NCBI GenBank assembly: GCA_021204375.1
Contig: JAJPZL010000262.1
Span: forward strand, 1-7,283
DNA: 7,283 nucleotides
Direction of reading: 5' to 3'
DNA from: Bacteroides sp.
Lineage (GTDB): Bacteria; Bacteroidota; Bacteroidia; Bacteroidales; Bacteroidaceae
This document shows positions 1 to 7,232 of the stretch, in pieces. How positions within the stretch are numbered: the first letter of the stretch is position 1; each line of letters begins with the position of its first letter. The notes beneath the pieces are model-generated. The model ran no database searches. It saw only the letters and a list, made by a program, of their open reading frames with translations, and was not told the DNA's origin. The position numbers and the translations under genes are program-made.

Positions 1-1
1 A

Positions 2-2193
2 CGTGAGATTAATTTAAGAGATTTTATTAAACGTAACTACACTCCTTACCAGGGCGACAACTCTTTTTTAAAGAGCAGCACAGAAAAGACAAAGAGAGTT
101 TGGGACAAACTAACTGAGATGTTCAGGATTGAACGGGAAAAGGGAGTGTACGATGCTGAGACCAAACTACCTCAGGGTATTTCGACCTATGGTCCGGGAT
201 ATATTGACCGGGAAAATGAAGTGATTGTAGGGGTACAGACGGATGCTCCCCTGAAAAGAGGTATTTTCCCTAAAGGGGGAATCCGTATGGTGGAGAATAG
301 CCTGAATGCGTATGGGTACGAACTCGACCCGATGACCAAAGAGATCTTTACCAAATATCGCAAAACTCATAATGCGGGAGTTTTTTCTGCTTACACCGAA
401 GAGATGATCGCTGCCCGCCGTTCTGCTATTATCACGGGGCTTCCCGATGCTTACGGACGCGGAAGAATCATTGGTGACTACCGCCGGGTCCCTTTGTACG
501 GTACCGCCAACCTGATTGAAGAGAAGAAACGTTTTATGGTTCGCCTGGATATTCAGGAGATCACGGAAGAGATCATTCAGGAACGGGAGGAGATCGCCGA
601 ACAGATCAGTGCCCTGAAGGATTTTGAAAAGATATGTGCCGGTTATGGTTTTGATGTGACCCGCCCTGCAAGAAATACCAGGGAGGCTGTACAGTTCCTC
701 TATTTTGCTTACCTGGCAGCGGTAAAAGACCAGAATGGAGCAGCAATGTCACTGGGACGTACTTCTACTTTTATATATATATATATATTCAACACAATAT
801 AGAAGCGGGTATTTTGACTGAAGAAGAGGCACAGGAGCTGATCGACCAACTGATTATCAAACTGCGTATTGTAAGATTCCTGCGGACTCCTGAATACAAC
901 GATCTCTTCTCCGGTGATCCTGTATGGGTGACTGAATCGTTAGGAGGACAGGGAGTAGATGGCCGTACGCTGGTTACCAAAACCTCTTTCCGTTACCTCA
1001 ATACGCTTTATAACCTGGGGCCTGCTCCGGAGCCGAACCTCACGGTACTGTGGTCACAAAACTCTCCTGAGAACTGGAAAAAGTTCTGCGCCAAAGTATC
1101 GATAGATACTTCTGCTATCCAGTATGAGAATGACGACCTGATGCGTCCGGTATACGGGGATGATTATAGAATTGCCTGCTGTGTATCTCCGATGAAGATC
1201 GGTAAGCAGATGCAGCTGTTTAGTGCACGTGCTAACCTGGCTAAGTATCTGTTATATGCCATCAATGGGGAACGCGACGAAAAATCGGGTGTACAGGTGG
1301 CTTCGATGTATGAACCTATTACCAGTGAATACCTGGACTATGAAGAGGTAATGGCAAAGTTTGAGCAGATGATGCGCTGGCTGGCCAAGGTCTATATCAA
1401 TGCTCTGAAGATCATCCATTATATGCACGATAAGTATGCGTACGAAGCTTACCAGATGTCGCTGCACGATGGAGATATAGAGATTATCCGTGCTACAGGA
1501 ATTGCAGGTCTCTCTATTGTAGCCAACTCACTGGCAGCTATCCGCAATACTAAAGTGAAAGTGATCCGTGACGAGAGAGGTCTGGCTGTAGGATTTGAGC
1601 GGGAAGGTGAGTATGTTCCTTTCGGGAACAACGATGACCGTACCGATGAAATTGCGGTAGATATAACCGGTAAGTTCATGGAGTATCTGCGTCAGCACCA
1701 GACTTACCGGCACGCTATCCCGACACAGTCTATCCTGACCATTACTTCGAATGTGGTATATGGTAAGAAGACAGGAGCCACTCCGGACGGAAGACCTGCG
1801 GGCGCACCGTTTGCACCGGGAGCTAACCCGATGAACGGACGCGATACCAAAGGTGCTGTAGCGGCACTGGCTTCTGTGGCGAAACTACCCTTCCAGCATG
1901 CGCACGATGGTATCTCTTATACATTTGCTGTTTCTCCTTCTACTTTAGGAAAAAATCGCGATATACAGGTAGAGAATATGACTAACCTGCCGGATGGATA
2001 TTTTACGCCGGAGGGTGGACAGCACCTGAATGTGAACGTGTTTGATAAGGAGCTTCTGGAAGATGCCATGGAGCACCCGGAAAAGTATCCGCAGCTTACG
2101 ATCCGTGTATCGGGTTATGCTGTGAACTTCGTGAAGCTGACTAAAGAACAGCAGTTGGATGTGATCTCCAGAACAATCAATCACGCTCTTTGA
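2..2193 (+). pseudogene. pflB: pyruvate formate-lyase, 5'-partial, frameshifted
   Basis: Glycyl-radical enzyme that converts pyruvate and CoA to acetyl-CoA and formate in anaerobic cytoplasm. The frame is open from the window edge and matches PflB from about E. coli residue 24 (RDFIKRNYTPY), so roughly 20-25 N-terminal residues lie outside. Frame 2 runs to a TAG at 800 and frame 1 continues to TGA at 2191. The switch falls in an (AT)8 tract at 773-788, where TSTF-x-D-x-YIQ is expected. The tract is 2 nt too long, so removing one AT unit restores the frame. The catalytic Cys pair (IACCVSPM, codons 1177-1182) and glycyl-radical site (RVSGYAV, Gly codon 2113) are both downstream of the shift, so the truncated product cannot work. 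A normally invariant stretch near 1792-1842 reads [19 protein letters not shown], with three substitutions compared with E. coli. The visible part is about 729 codons when corrected. Identity is certain. Whether the break is real, reversible or a sequencing error is open. Confidence 0.95.
773..789. repeat. (AT)8 dinucleotide tract inside pflB
   Basis: Eight AT units followed by T lie between the codons for TSTF and for QHNIEAG. The protein family needs 15 nt here, but 17 are present. An (AT)7 version would read F-I-Y-I-Y-I-Q in frame, with only the usual Asp replaced by Tyr. Such tracts are prone to polymerase slippage in cells and in sequencing. Confidence 0.9.
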
Positions 2194-2261
2194 TTTTCCG
2201 GAAGGTTCATCCTTTTTACATAAAAAATAGAGTAAAACAATTCCATATATTTACAATAGTT

Positions 2262-2285
2262 ACCGCCGGCTTCACAGCCGGTGGT
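2262..2285 (+). terminator. pflB-pflA intergenic hairpin, possible terminator/attenuator
   Basis: A 10-bp stem (2262-2271 with 2276-2285, one G-T pair) closes a TCAC loop and is followed by TTCTTT. It starts 69 nt after the pflB stop. Rho-independent termination, or partial termination between pflB and pflA, is plausible. The T-tract is short, so an mRNA-stabilising or repeated palindrome role is also possible. A weaker GGGC/GCCC stem follows at 2297-2310 and shares the string TTACCGCC with the first. Confidence 0.5.
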
Positions 2286-2321
2286 TCTTTATGAAAGGGC
2301 TTTACCGCCCGGGAGAATAGT

Positions 2322-3074
2322 ACGACTGGAAAAATTCATTCACTGGAAAGTTTCGGGACTGTAGATGGGCCGGGAATACGTTTTGTTATATTTATGCAGG
2401 GATGCCCGTTGCGGTGTCTTTACTGCCACAATCCTGATACCTGGGATGTGAAGGCAAAGCTGCAGTATGAGATGTCTCCGGAGGAACTTCTGGCAGAGGT
2501 GCTCCGTTACAGATCTTTTATTGCCAAAGGAGGAATAACGGTTACCGGGGGAGAGCCTTTGTTGCAGGCAGAATTTTTAAAGGAGTTCTTTGCGCTATGC
2601 CGCCGGGAAAAGATCCATACGGCTCTGGATACTTCGGGTTGTATTTTTAATGAAAAGGTAAAAGAGCTGCTGCACTATACGGACCTGATTCTGCTGGATA
2701 TAAAGTCTCTTTCGAGGGATATGCATCAAAAAATAACAGAAGTTGCTCCGGATCATACTTTGCAGACACTGGGTTACCTGAAAGAACAGAATATTCCCGT
2801 ATGGATAAGGCATGTAGTTGTACCGGGCCTGACTGACAATGATTCTTTACTGAAAGAACTGGCAGCCTATCTTACCTCTTTCCCCAATATAGAAAAGGTG
2901 GAACTCCTCCCCTATCACACGATGGGGATTTCTAAATATGAACAGTTGGGAATGGAGTATCCGTTAAAGGATACGGAACCGCTGGGAGAAGAAGCCTTGA
3001 CCCGGGCCCGTGAACTGTTTGCTTCTTATAAATTACCTTTGTACGATCATCCGGCTCAACAAAAGATAGAGTAT
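2322..3074 (+). CDS. pflA: pyruvate formate-lyase-activating enzyme, start ATG changed to ACG
   Basis: Radical-SAM activase that installs the glycyl radical on PflB using a [4Fe-4S] cluster and SAM. Homology begins at TGKIHSLESFGTVDGPGIRF, just after ACG at 2322, where an ATG is expected. No canonical start lies in frame before ATG 2394, and starting there would delete the GTVDGPGIR region. The cluster motif CxxxCxxC is intact (Cys codons 2403, 2415, 2424; GCPLRCLYCHN), as are TVTGGEPLLQ, the DIKS region and VWIRHVVVPG. A length of 245-246 residues, as in E. coli PflA (246), would put the stop at 3057-3062, but both codons there read CAA. The frame therefore continues through KIEY into the next gene's ATG at 3075. 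It follows pflB on the same strand, the usual arrangement. ACG can initiate weakly, so residual expression is possible. The true end is inferred. Confidence 0.88.
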
Positions 3075-3805
3075 ATGGCAACATTCGGCAGCAAAGTGAT
3101 CGCATTTAACCGGGAATTATCTTTTACCAGGCTGTTACCGGAAAATATAGCGATCCTGAATCCTTTTCAGGATAATCCGGAAATTAACCGGATCTCGGAG
3201 GCTTTCTATAATAAATTCTACAATGACGAAAGAGAACGTCGCCTGATACTGGGTATCAATCCGGGCCGCCTGGGTGCAGGGGTTACCGGTATTCCTTTTA
3301 CAGATTCCAAACGAATGAGTGGGGTATGTGGTATTAACATAGAGTCTGTCTCTACACACGAACCTTCGTCGGTCTTTGTATGCGATGTAATTAAAGGATA
3401 TGGGGAGTGGTAAAGTTTTATGGTGATCTTTATATTAATTCGATCTGCCCGCTTGGCTTTATTATCCGCAACGCAAAAGGAAACTGGGTAAACTGTAATT
3501 ACTACGATGATAAGGAACTGGCCCGGACCATGAAACCCTTTATGAAAGAGAGCCTGAAAAAACAGCTTCAATTTGGTATCAGCCGTAAAGTGTGTTATGT
3601 ACTGGGAAAAAAGAATGCTCTCTACGTATAGGAGATCAATCAGGAAGAAAAGCTATTCGAAAAAATTGTGATCCTGGAACATCCCCGTTATATAGTACAA
3701 TACAGATCTAAAGAGACAGAACACTATATTGCAAAGTACCTGGAGGCCCTGACAGAAGAAAATAATGGAATATTGTACCGAATCCTTACATTCCGTGCAA
3801 AGTAG
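3075..3805 (+). pseudogene. SMUG2-like uracil-DNA glycosylase family protein, disrupted
   Basis: Probable uracil-DNA glycosylase superfamily protein of the SMUG2-like group, which removes deaminated bases in base-excision repair. ATG at 3075 opens MATFGSKVIAFN. Motif 1 is LGINPGRLGAGVTGIPF at about 3246-3296. Frame 3 ends at a TAA at 3411 because a G-run at 3402-3405 is one G short: family members read about GYGGVVKFYGD here. Frame 2 then continues through YINSICPLGF and NWVNCNYYD to TAG at 3629-3631, where Gln (CAG) is expected before EINQEEK. After that stop the frame still encodes motif 2, LEHPRYIVQYR (His codon 3680), and KYLEAL, ending at TAG 3803. Corrected length is about 243 residues. 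There is no stop between pflA and this gene, so its N-terminal half is fused in frame behind PflA. Both lesions remove motif 2, so the product should be inactive. Family assignment comes from recalled motifs, and the substrate is not shown here. Confidence 0.82.
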
Positions 3806-3848
3806 GCTGTTTGAGGTCAATACTTCTATGAAAAATAAGAGATTTTTA

Positions 3849-3856
3849 TAATTTTG
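3849..3856 (+). promoter_or_regulatory. Bacteroidetes -7 box upstream of GH28 gene
   Basis: TAATTTTG fits the Bacteroidetes -7 consensus TAnnTTTG exactly. It lies in the gap after the glycosylase gene, about 48 nt before the GH28 ATG. I find no good TTTG at the -33 distance, so this is half a promoter signature. It would drive the GH28-deacetylase pair. Confidence 0.45.
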
Positions 3857-3904
3857 TCTGTGAAATGAAATAAACCGACTCATTAATCAGCCAAAACAAA
3901 CAGT

Positions 3905-5327
3905 ATGAAAACGACCTCTTTAAAATACCTTACCGGTATTTTGGCCTGCCTGCTACTGATAGCTTGTCATTCTCCAAAAACTCTGAGTTTGAGACCGTAG
4001 AGGTGGAAGCACCATTCCCGATGGATCCCATTAAAATTTCACCTACCCGGAAAAAGATTTCCTGATCACGGACTACGGTGCCGTAGAAGGAGGAGAAGTA
4101 AAAAACACGGAAGCCATAGCCAAGGCTATAGAAGCCTGCAACCAGGCAGGCGGAGGGCGTGTGATAATTCCCTCAGGAAGCTGGCTTACCGGTCCTATCC
4201 ATTTCAAAAGTAATGTAAATCTCCATTTACAGGAAGATGCCGTAGTTAAGTTCACCGATGATCCCCAGGATTACTTGCCGGCTGTAATGACCTCCTGGGA
4301 AGGGATAGAGTGTTACAACTACTCACCGCTGGTATATGCGTTCGAATGCGAAAATATAGCCATTACCGGTACAGGAATGCTTAATCCGATCATGGATACC
4401 TGGCGTACCTAGTTTCCCCGCCCTGATCCGCACTTAGAGGCACTGAAGGAACTTTATACGATGGCCTCTACCGATGTTCCGGTAGAGGAGCGGCAGATGG
4501 TCAAAGGAGAAAATAATCTGCGCCCGCACCTGATCCACTTCAACCGTTGTAAAACCATTCTGCTGGATGAATTTAAAATACGGAACAGCCCCTTCTGGAC
4601 CATTCATATCTATATGTGCGACGGTGGTATCACTCGCAACCTCGATGTAAAATCACATGGACATAATAACGATGGGATTGACCTGGAAATGACCCGCAAC
4701 TTCCTGGTAGAAAATTGTCTGTTCGACCAGGGGGATGATGCTGTTGTGATCAAGGCAGGGCGTAACCGGGATGCCTGGAGGCTTAATACTCCCTGTGAAA
4801 ATATTGTAGTACGCAACTGTACGATTATGGCCGGGCATACCTTACTGGGTATCGGCAGTGAGATATCAGGGGATATCCGGAATGTCTATATGCACGACTG
4901 CGTGGCTCCCAATTCGGTACACCGCCTCTTCTTTGTAAAGACCAATCACCGCAGAGGGACTTTTGTAGAGAATATCCACATGGAGAATATAGCGACGGGA
5001 TCTATCCTGAGGGTACTGGAAATAGATACGGAGGTACTTTACCGGTGGAGAACACTGGTCCCGACCTATGAAGAGAGTATCACCCGCATTAAGGGTATCT
5101 ATATGAATAATATCACCTGTGAATCGGCCAAAGCGATCTATGGCCTGAAAGGAGATGAAAGAGTGCCTATCCGGAATGTAGAGATCAGGAATGTACATGT
5201 AGGAAGTGTAAGTGACTTTGTAAGCCATGTGGAGAATGTAGAGGGTATAGTAACCGAAAATATAACATACGACGAAATAGACCCGAACGCTTTACCGGAG
5301 TTAGATAAATACACAAACAATAAATAA
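3905..5327 (+). pseudogene. GH28 polygalacturonase-like lipoprotein, disrupted
   Basis: Glycoside hydrolase family 28 (right-handed beta-helix; pectin or rhamnogalacturonan cleavage), with a lipoprotein signal: MKTTSLKY, a hydrophobic stretch and lipobox LIAC (Cys21, codon 3965). Three lesions are seen. The A-run at 3976-3980 is one A short (shift to frame 1, SEFETVEVEAPFPMDP). A second -1 near 4041-4042 (TCACC for an expected TCAACC) moves to frame 3 (YPEKDFLITDYGAV). TAG at 4410-4412 interrupts MDTWRT*FPRP where Trp is expected. After the stop all core GH28 motifs remain: NNDGID (4665-4682), QGDDAVVIK (Asp pair 4734-4739), GHTLLGIGSE (His codon 4836) and FFVKTNHRRG (Lys codon 4938). Corrected length is about 474 residues. 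Any product starting at ATG 4161 or 4461 would lack the secretion signal. The deacetylase starts 15 nt downstream, suggesting one transcript. The exact pectic substrate cannot be read from sequence. Confidence 0.9.
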
Positions 5328-5342
5328 ATTCACTTGTCAGGT

Positions 5343-6302
5343 ATGAAAAAACTGATCGTATCCCTTCTCTTGTATATGTGTATAGATTCATTTGCCCGGG
5401 TAACTATCCGGGTAGCCCCTTATAAAGATAATAAAGTGTGTGCGATCAGCCATACCTTTGACGACGGTATGTTGGAGCATTATACGCTGGTAGTTCCCGA
5501 ACTGGAAAAAAGAGGATTCCGGGGAACCTTCTGGATAAACGGGCAAACAGTTAATGCAAACTCCGGAACTCCCCAGGATACCACCCGGGTAAGCTGAGGT
5601 CAGCTCAAGGAGATGGCAGAAAGAGGCCATGAAATATCGAACCATAGTTGGTCGCACCCGAACCTGAACCGGATATCCATAGACGAGGTAAAGGTGGAAA
5701 TCCAGAAAAATGATACGGCCATCTTTGAGCATACGGGTATATTTCCCCGTACATTTTGCTATCCCTATAATGCTTTTAACGAAGAGGTAAAAGCAGTAGC
5801 TTCCCGTGACCTGGTAGGTACGCGGACTCACCAGTTCGGGATAGGCCGGAACAACAGTAAAAGTACTCCGGAAAAGATCCGGCAGTGGATAGACAACCTA
5901 CTGGTATCGGGAGAGTGGGGAGTCAGTATAATACACGGTATTACCTACGGATATGACTTTTTTGGAGATCCGACCCTTTTATGAGATCATTTTGATCAGA
6001 TCAAAGCGCAGGAAGACCAAATATGGGTAGCTACTTTCCGTCAGGTAGCAGCGTATATAGAAGAGAGAAATAATATTCACCTGGATACCATCCGGGAAGG
6101 AGATGAGCTAAAAGTTACTCCTGTACTGGAATTAGATATAACAATCTTTACGGAACCTCTGACAATGGTAGTAGAGCATACCAGATCCGGAAAGATTACT
6201 GTTATACAAGGCGGGAAAAAACTTCCTGTAAAAACAGCACCGGATAAAATAACGTTTGATTTTGATCCTTATGGTGGAGAGATCACGATAAAGGGGGAAT
6301 AA
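5343..6302 (+). pseudogene. secreted NodB-type polysaccharide deacetylase, two in-frame TGA
   Basis: Carbohydrate esterase family 4-like (NodB domain) deacetylase, a metal-dependent enzyme that removes acetyl groups from polysaccharide. It has a signal peptide (MKKLIVSLLLYMCIDSFA), so periplasmic or surface action is expected. Motif 1 is SHTFDDG (Asp codons 5460 and 5463). Motif 2 is HSWSHPNL (His codons 5643 and 5655), followed by CYPYNAFN near 5757-5782. One frame spans the whole gene (319 sense positions) but is broken by TGA at 5595 (RVS*GQLKEMAERG) and TGA at 5982 (GDPTLL*DHFDQ). Both sit where homologues usually have Trp, so each could be one TGG-to-TGA change. The first stop separates motif 1 from motif 2. 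The C-terminal part (KVTPVLELDITIF to TIKGE) looks like a small beta domain. ATG 5343 is chosen because it opens the signal peptide and lies 15 nt after the GH28 stop. Substrate is unknown; pectin or xylan decoration is a guess from the neighbour. Confidence 0.88.
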
Positions 6303-6331
6303 TATACCTGTTTTTTGTTTTATCCCTCTTT
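6290..6331 (+). terminator. candidate terminator at the deacetylase 3' end
   Basis: A stem of about 12 bp with one bulged A and one G-T pair (6290-6302 with 6320-6331) overlaps the stop codon and encloses a 17-nt T-rich loop. Two T-runs follow nearby, the main one at 6341-6346. The U-tract does not follow directly, so termination is possible but not clear. Confidence 0.3.
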
Positions 6332-6364
6332 TCAAAGTAATTTTTTATACATATCTTTTTACAG

Positions 6365-6395
6365 GCCGGAGGTCTATTATAAGTTAGACCCCGGC
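6365..6395. other. 11-bp bulged hairpin competing with 6390-6404
   Basis: GCCGG-A-GGTCTA (6365-6376) pairs with TAGACC-CCGGC (6385-6395), leaving one bulged A and an 8-nt loop. The bases 6390-6394 (CCCGG) can instead pair with CCGGG at 6400-6404 around a CAACA loop, so the two structures exclude each other. No T-tract follows either one. Confidence 0.5.
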
Positions 6396-6461
6396 AACAC
6401 CGGGAGATATATTGAACATCACATTGCGCACCGCCGGTGCAGCATAGTAAAACAACAGCAC

Positions 6462-6481
6462 GGAAAATAGTATGATTTTCC
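6462..6481. other. 7-bp perfect hairpin
   Basis: GGAAAAT (6462-6468) and ATTTTCC (6475-6481) form a perfect stem around AGTATG. A smaller GC-rich stem, GCACC/GGTGC, lies just upstream at 6428-6440. No function can be assigned. Confidence 0.4.
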
Positions 6482-6522
6482 CTAATATTATAGTTACCCG
6501 CTTTACACCTATCAGATGGATC

Positions 6523-6552
6523 TTTGTTCATCGGGAGATGTTCTCCCGATGT
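6523..6552 (+). repeat. 30-bp inverted repeat, left copy, palindromic core
   Basis: The reverse complement of this copy matches 6643-6672 at 29 of 30 positions. Its core (6529-6551) is itself a perfect 10-bp stem, CATCGGGAGA paired with its complement around a TGT loop. The flanking TTTGTT shows the orientation of the copy. Confidence 0.85.
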
Positions 6553-6615
6553 GATTACTGTAAGGATATATTGTCCGATATTTGTATTTTATTTCTTTGA
6601 CGGGTAAAAGCATTT

Positions 6616-6632
6616 GGGAAGTACAACTTCCC
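6616..6632. other. hairpin between the two repeat copies
   Basis: GGGAAGT and ACTTCCC form a perfect 7-bp stem (8 with the flanking T-A) around an ACA loop. The triloop and the GGGA/TCCC ends resemble the two flanking palindromes, so this may be a diverged relative. Confidence 0.45.
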
Positions 6633-6642
6633 ATAGAAATAA

Positions 6643-6672
6643 ACATCGGGAGAACATCTCCCGGTGAACAAA
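6643..6672 (-). repeat. 30-bp inverted repeat, right copy; possible GNAT terminator
   Basis: This is the inverted partner of 6523-6552. Its core (6644-6666) is a 10-bp stem with one G-T pair around an ACA loop. Read on the minus strand the hairpin is followed by TTTATTTCT. It lies about 80 nt past the GNAT stop, so it could end that transcript. Confidence 0.6.
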
Positions 6673-6750
6673 AATGTGTATAGAAAGTGGTTTACTCTAA
6701 AAGGTAGATTTCTCTCTACGTTTAAGCGAATCTCCTTGTTTACATTTATA

Positions 6751-7179
6751 CTACTTCTTTTCCATCTGTAACAGTGGGTAGGGTCTCCCCTCTCCATCCA
6801 CTTCGGTACGGCCTACCTGTACAAACCACATATGCAGGTAAAAACCGACTCCCTACTCATTCTGCTCATTCACATCCAGCTTCGTTGTTTTTAGTTCCTC
6901 TACCGCATAGGCAAGAAACTTTTTACCAATACCTCCTCCCCGGGCATTACTGTCTATAAAAAGCATTTCTATTTTATCGTCGGCTACACCCATGAATCCC
7001 TGCAAAACTCCCTGATCATCCCGATAACCCCAAAGATCCACAGATCCGAAATAAGAGGTGATACGGGATTTTATATATTCAAAATATTCCCTATCCAGAA
7101 AGTGATGAGTTGCCTTTACGGAAGACTCCCAGATAACAACTAATCTTTCGTAATCTTCTTTTGTAACACGTTGTATCAT
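6751..7179 (-). pseudogene. YjaB-like GNAT N-acetyltransferase with in-frame TAG
   Basis: GNAT-fold acetyl-CoA-dependent acetyltransferase resembling E. coli YjaB. Landmarks are IWESSVKATHHFLD near the N-terminus, LFIDSNARGGGIGKKFL (acetyl-CoA-binding R/GxxGxG/A-type loop) and LDVNEQNE. TAG at 6855-6853 then interrupts the frame where YjaB reads NEQNEQAVGFY, so Gln (CAG) is expected. The same frame continues with GVGFYLHMWF, GRTEVDGEGRPYPLL and QMEKK to TAG at 6753-6751, giving 142 positions in all, a normal length for the family. The Trp in HMWF (codon 6828-6826) replaces the usual Gly of the conserved GF. The truncated product (108 residues) would lack the last strands of the fold. ATG 7179 is chosen because it begins the homology and has a good -7 box about 25 nt upstream. 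The gene points toward the deacetylase, so the two converge. Substrate is unknown. Confidence 0.87.
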
Positions 7180-7203
7180 TCTCTTATTTATTAGTTAAAA
7201 ATA

Positions 7204-7211
7204 CAAAGATA
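7204..7211 (-). promoter_or_regulatory. Bacteroidetes -7 box of the GNAT gene
   Basis: On the minus strand this reads TATCTTTG, an exact match to TAnnTTTG. The GNAT ATG is 24 nt downstream, which leaves a short leader. The region upstream is AT-rich with no clear -33 TTTG. Confidence 0.6.
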
Positions 7212-7232
7212 GATAATTTATAAGAAAATGAA

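Larger units (their letters stand above)
6303..6750. other. gene-free convergent spacer, dense in hairpins
   Basis: No coding sequence is recognised on either strand across about 450 bases between the convergent deacetylase and GNAT genes; short open frames here resemble nothing I know. It holds at least seven inverted repeats that could fold: 6365-6395, 6390-6404, 6428-6440, 6462-6481, 6529-6551, 6616-6632 and 6644-6666. I see no TAnnTTTG box inside. Possible roles are convergent terminators, REP-like repeats or a structured RNA; sequence alone does not choose. Confidence 0.7.

Noticed and set aside
167..370. Antisense open frames within pflB, pflA, GH28 and deacetylase
   Set aside because: They overlap strongly conserved coding sequence, have no family resemblance and no promoter-like sequence, and are by-products of codon use.
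773..789. Programmed ribosomal frameshift in pflB
   Set aside because: There is no canonical slippery heptamer or downstream pseudoknot, and PflB is not known to use frameshifting; tract slippage or error is simpler.
2241..2255. Promoter for pflA (TATATTTA near 2246-2253)
   Set aside because: It lacks the final G of TAnnTTTG, has no -33 element, and lies before the hairpin; too weak to annotate.
6523..6672. CRISPR array or invertible promoter
   Set aside because: Only two copies in opposite orientation with one spacer, no cas genes, and no TAnnTTTG box in the centre.
3629..6855. Genetic-code recoding (TAG as Gln, TGA as Trp)
   Set aside because: TAG ends the glycosylase and GNAT genes, TGA ends pflB, one TAG sits at an expected Trp, and the frameshifts would still need another cause.
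6555..6959. Short open frames on either strand in the convergent spacer (6555-6797 minus, 6774-6959 plus)
   Set aside because: They resemble no family I know, and the 3' part of the GNAT gene explains most of the second one.
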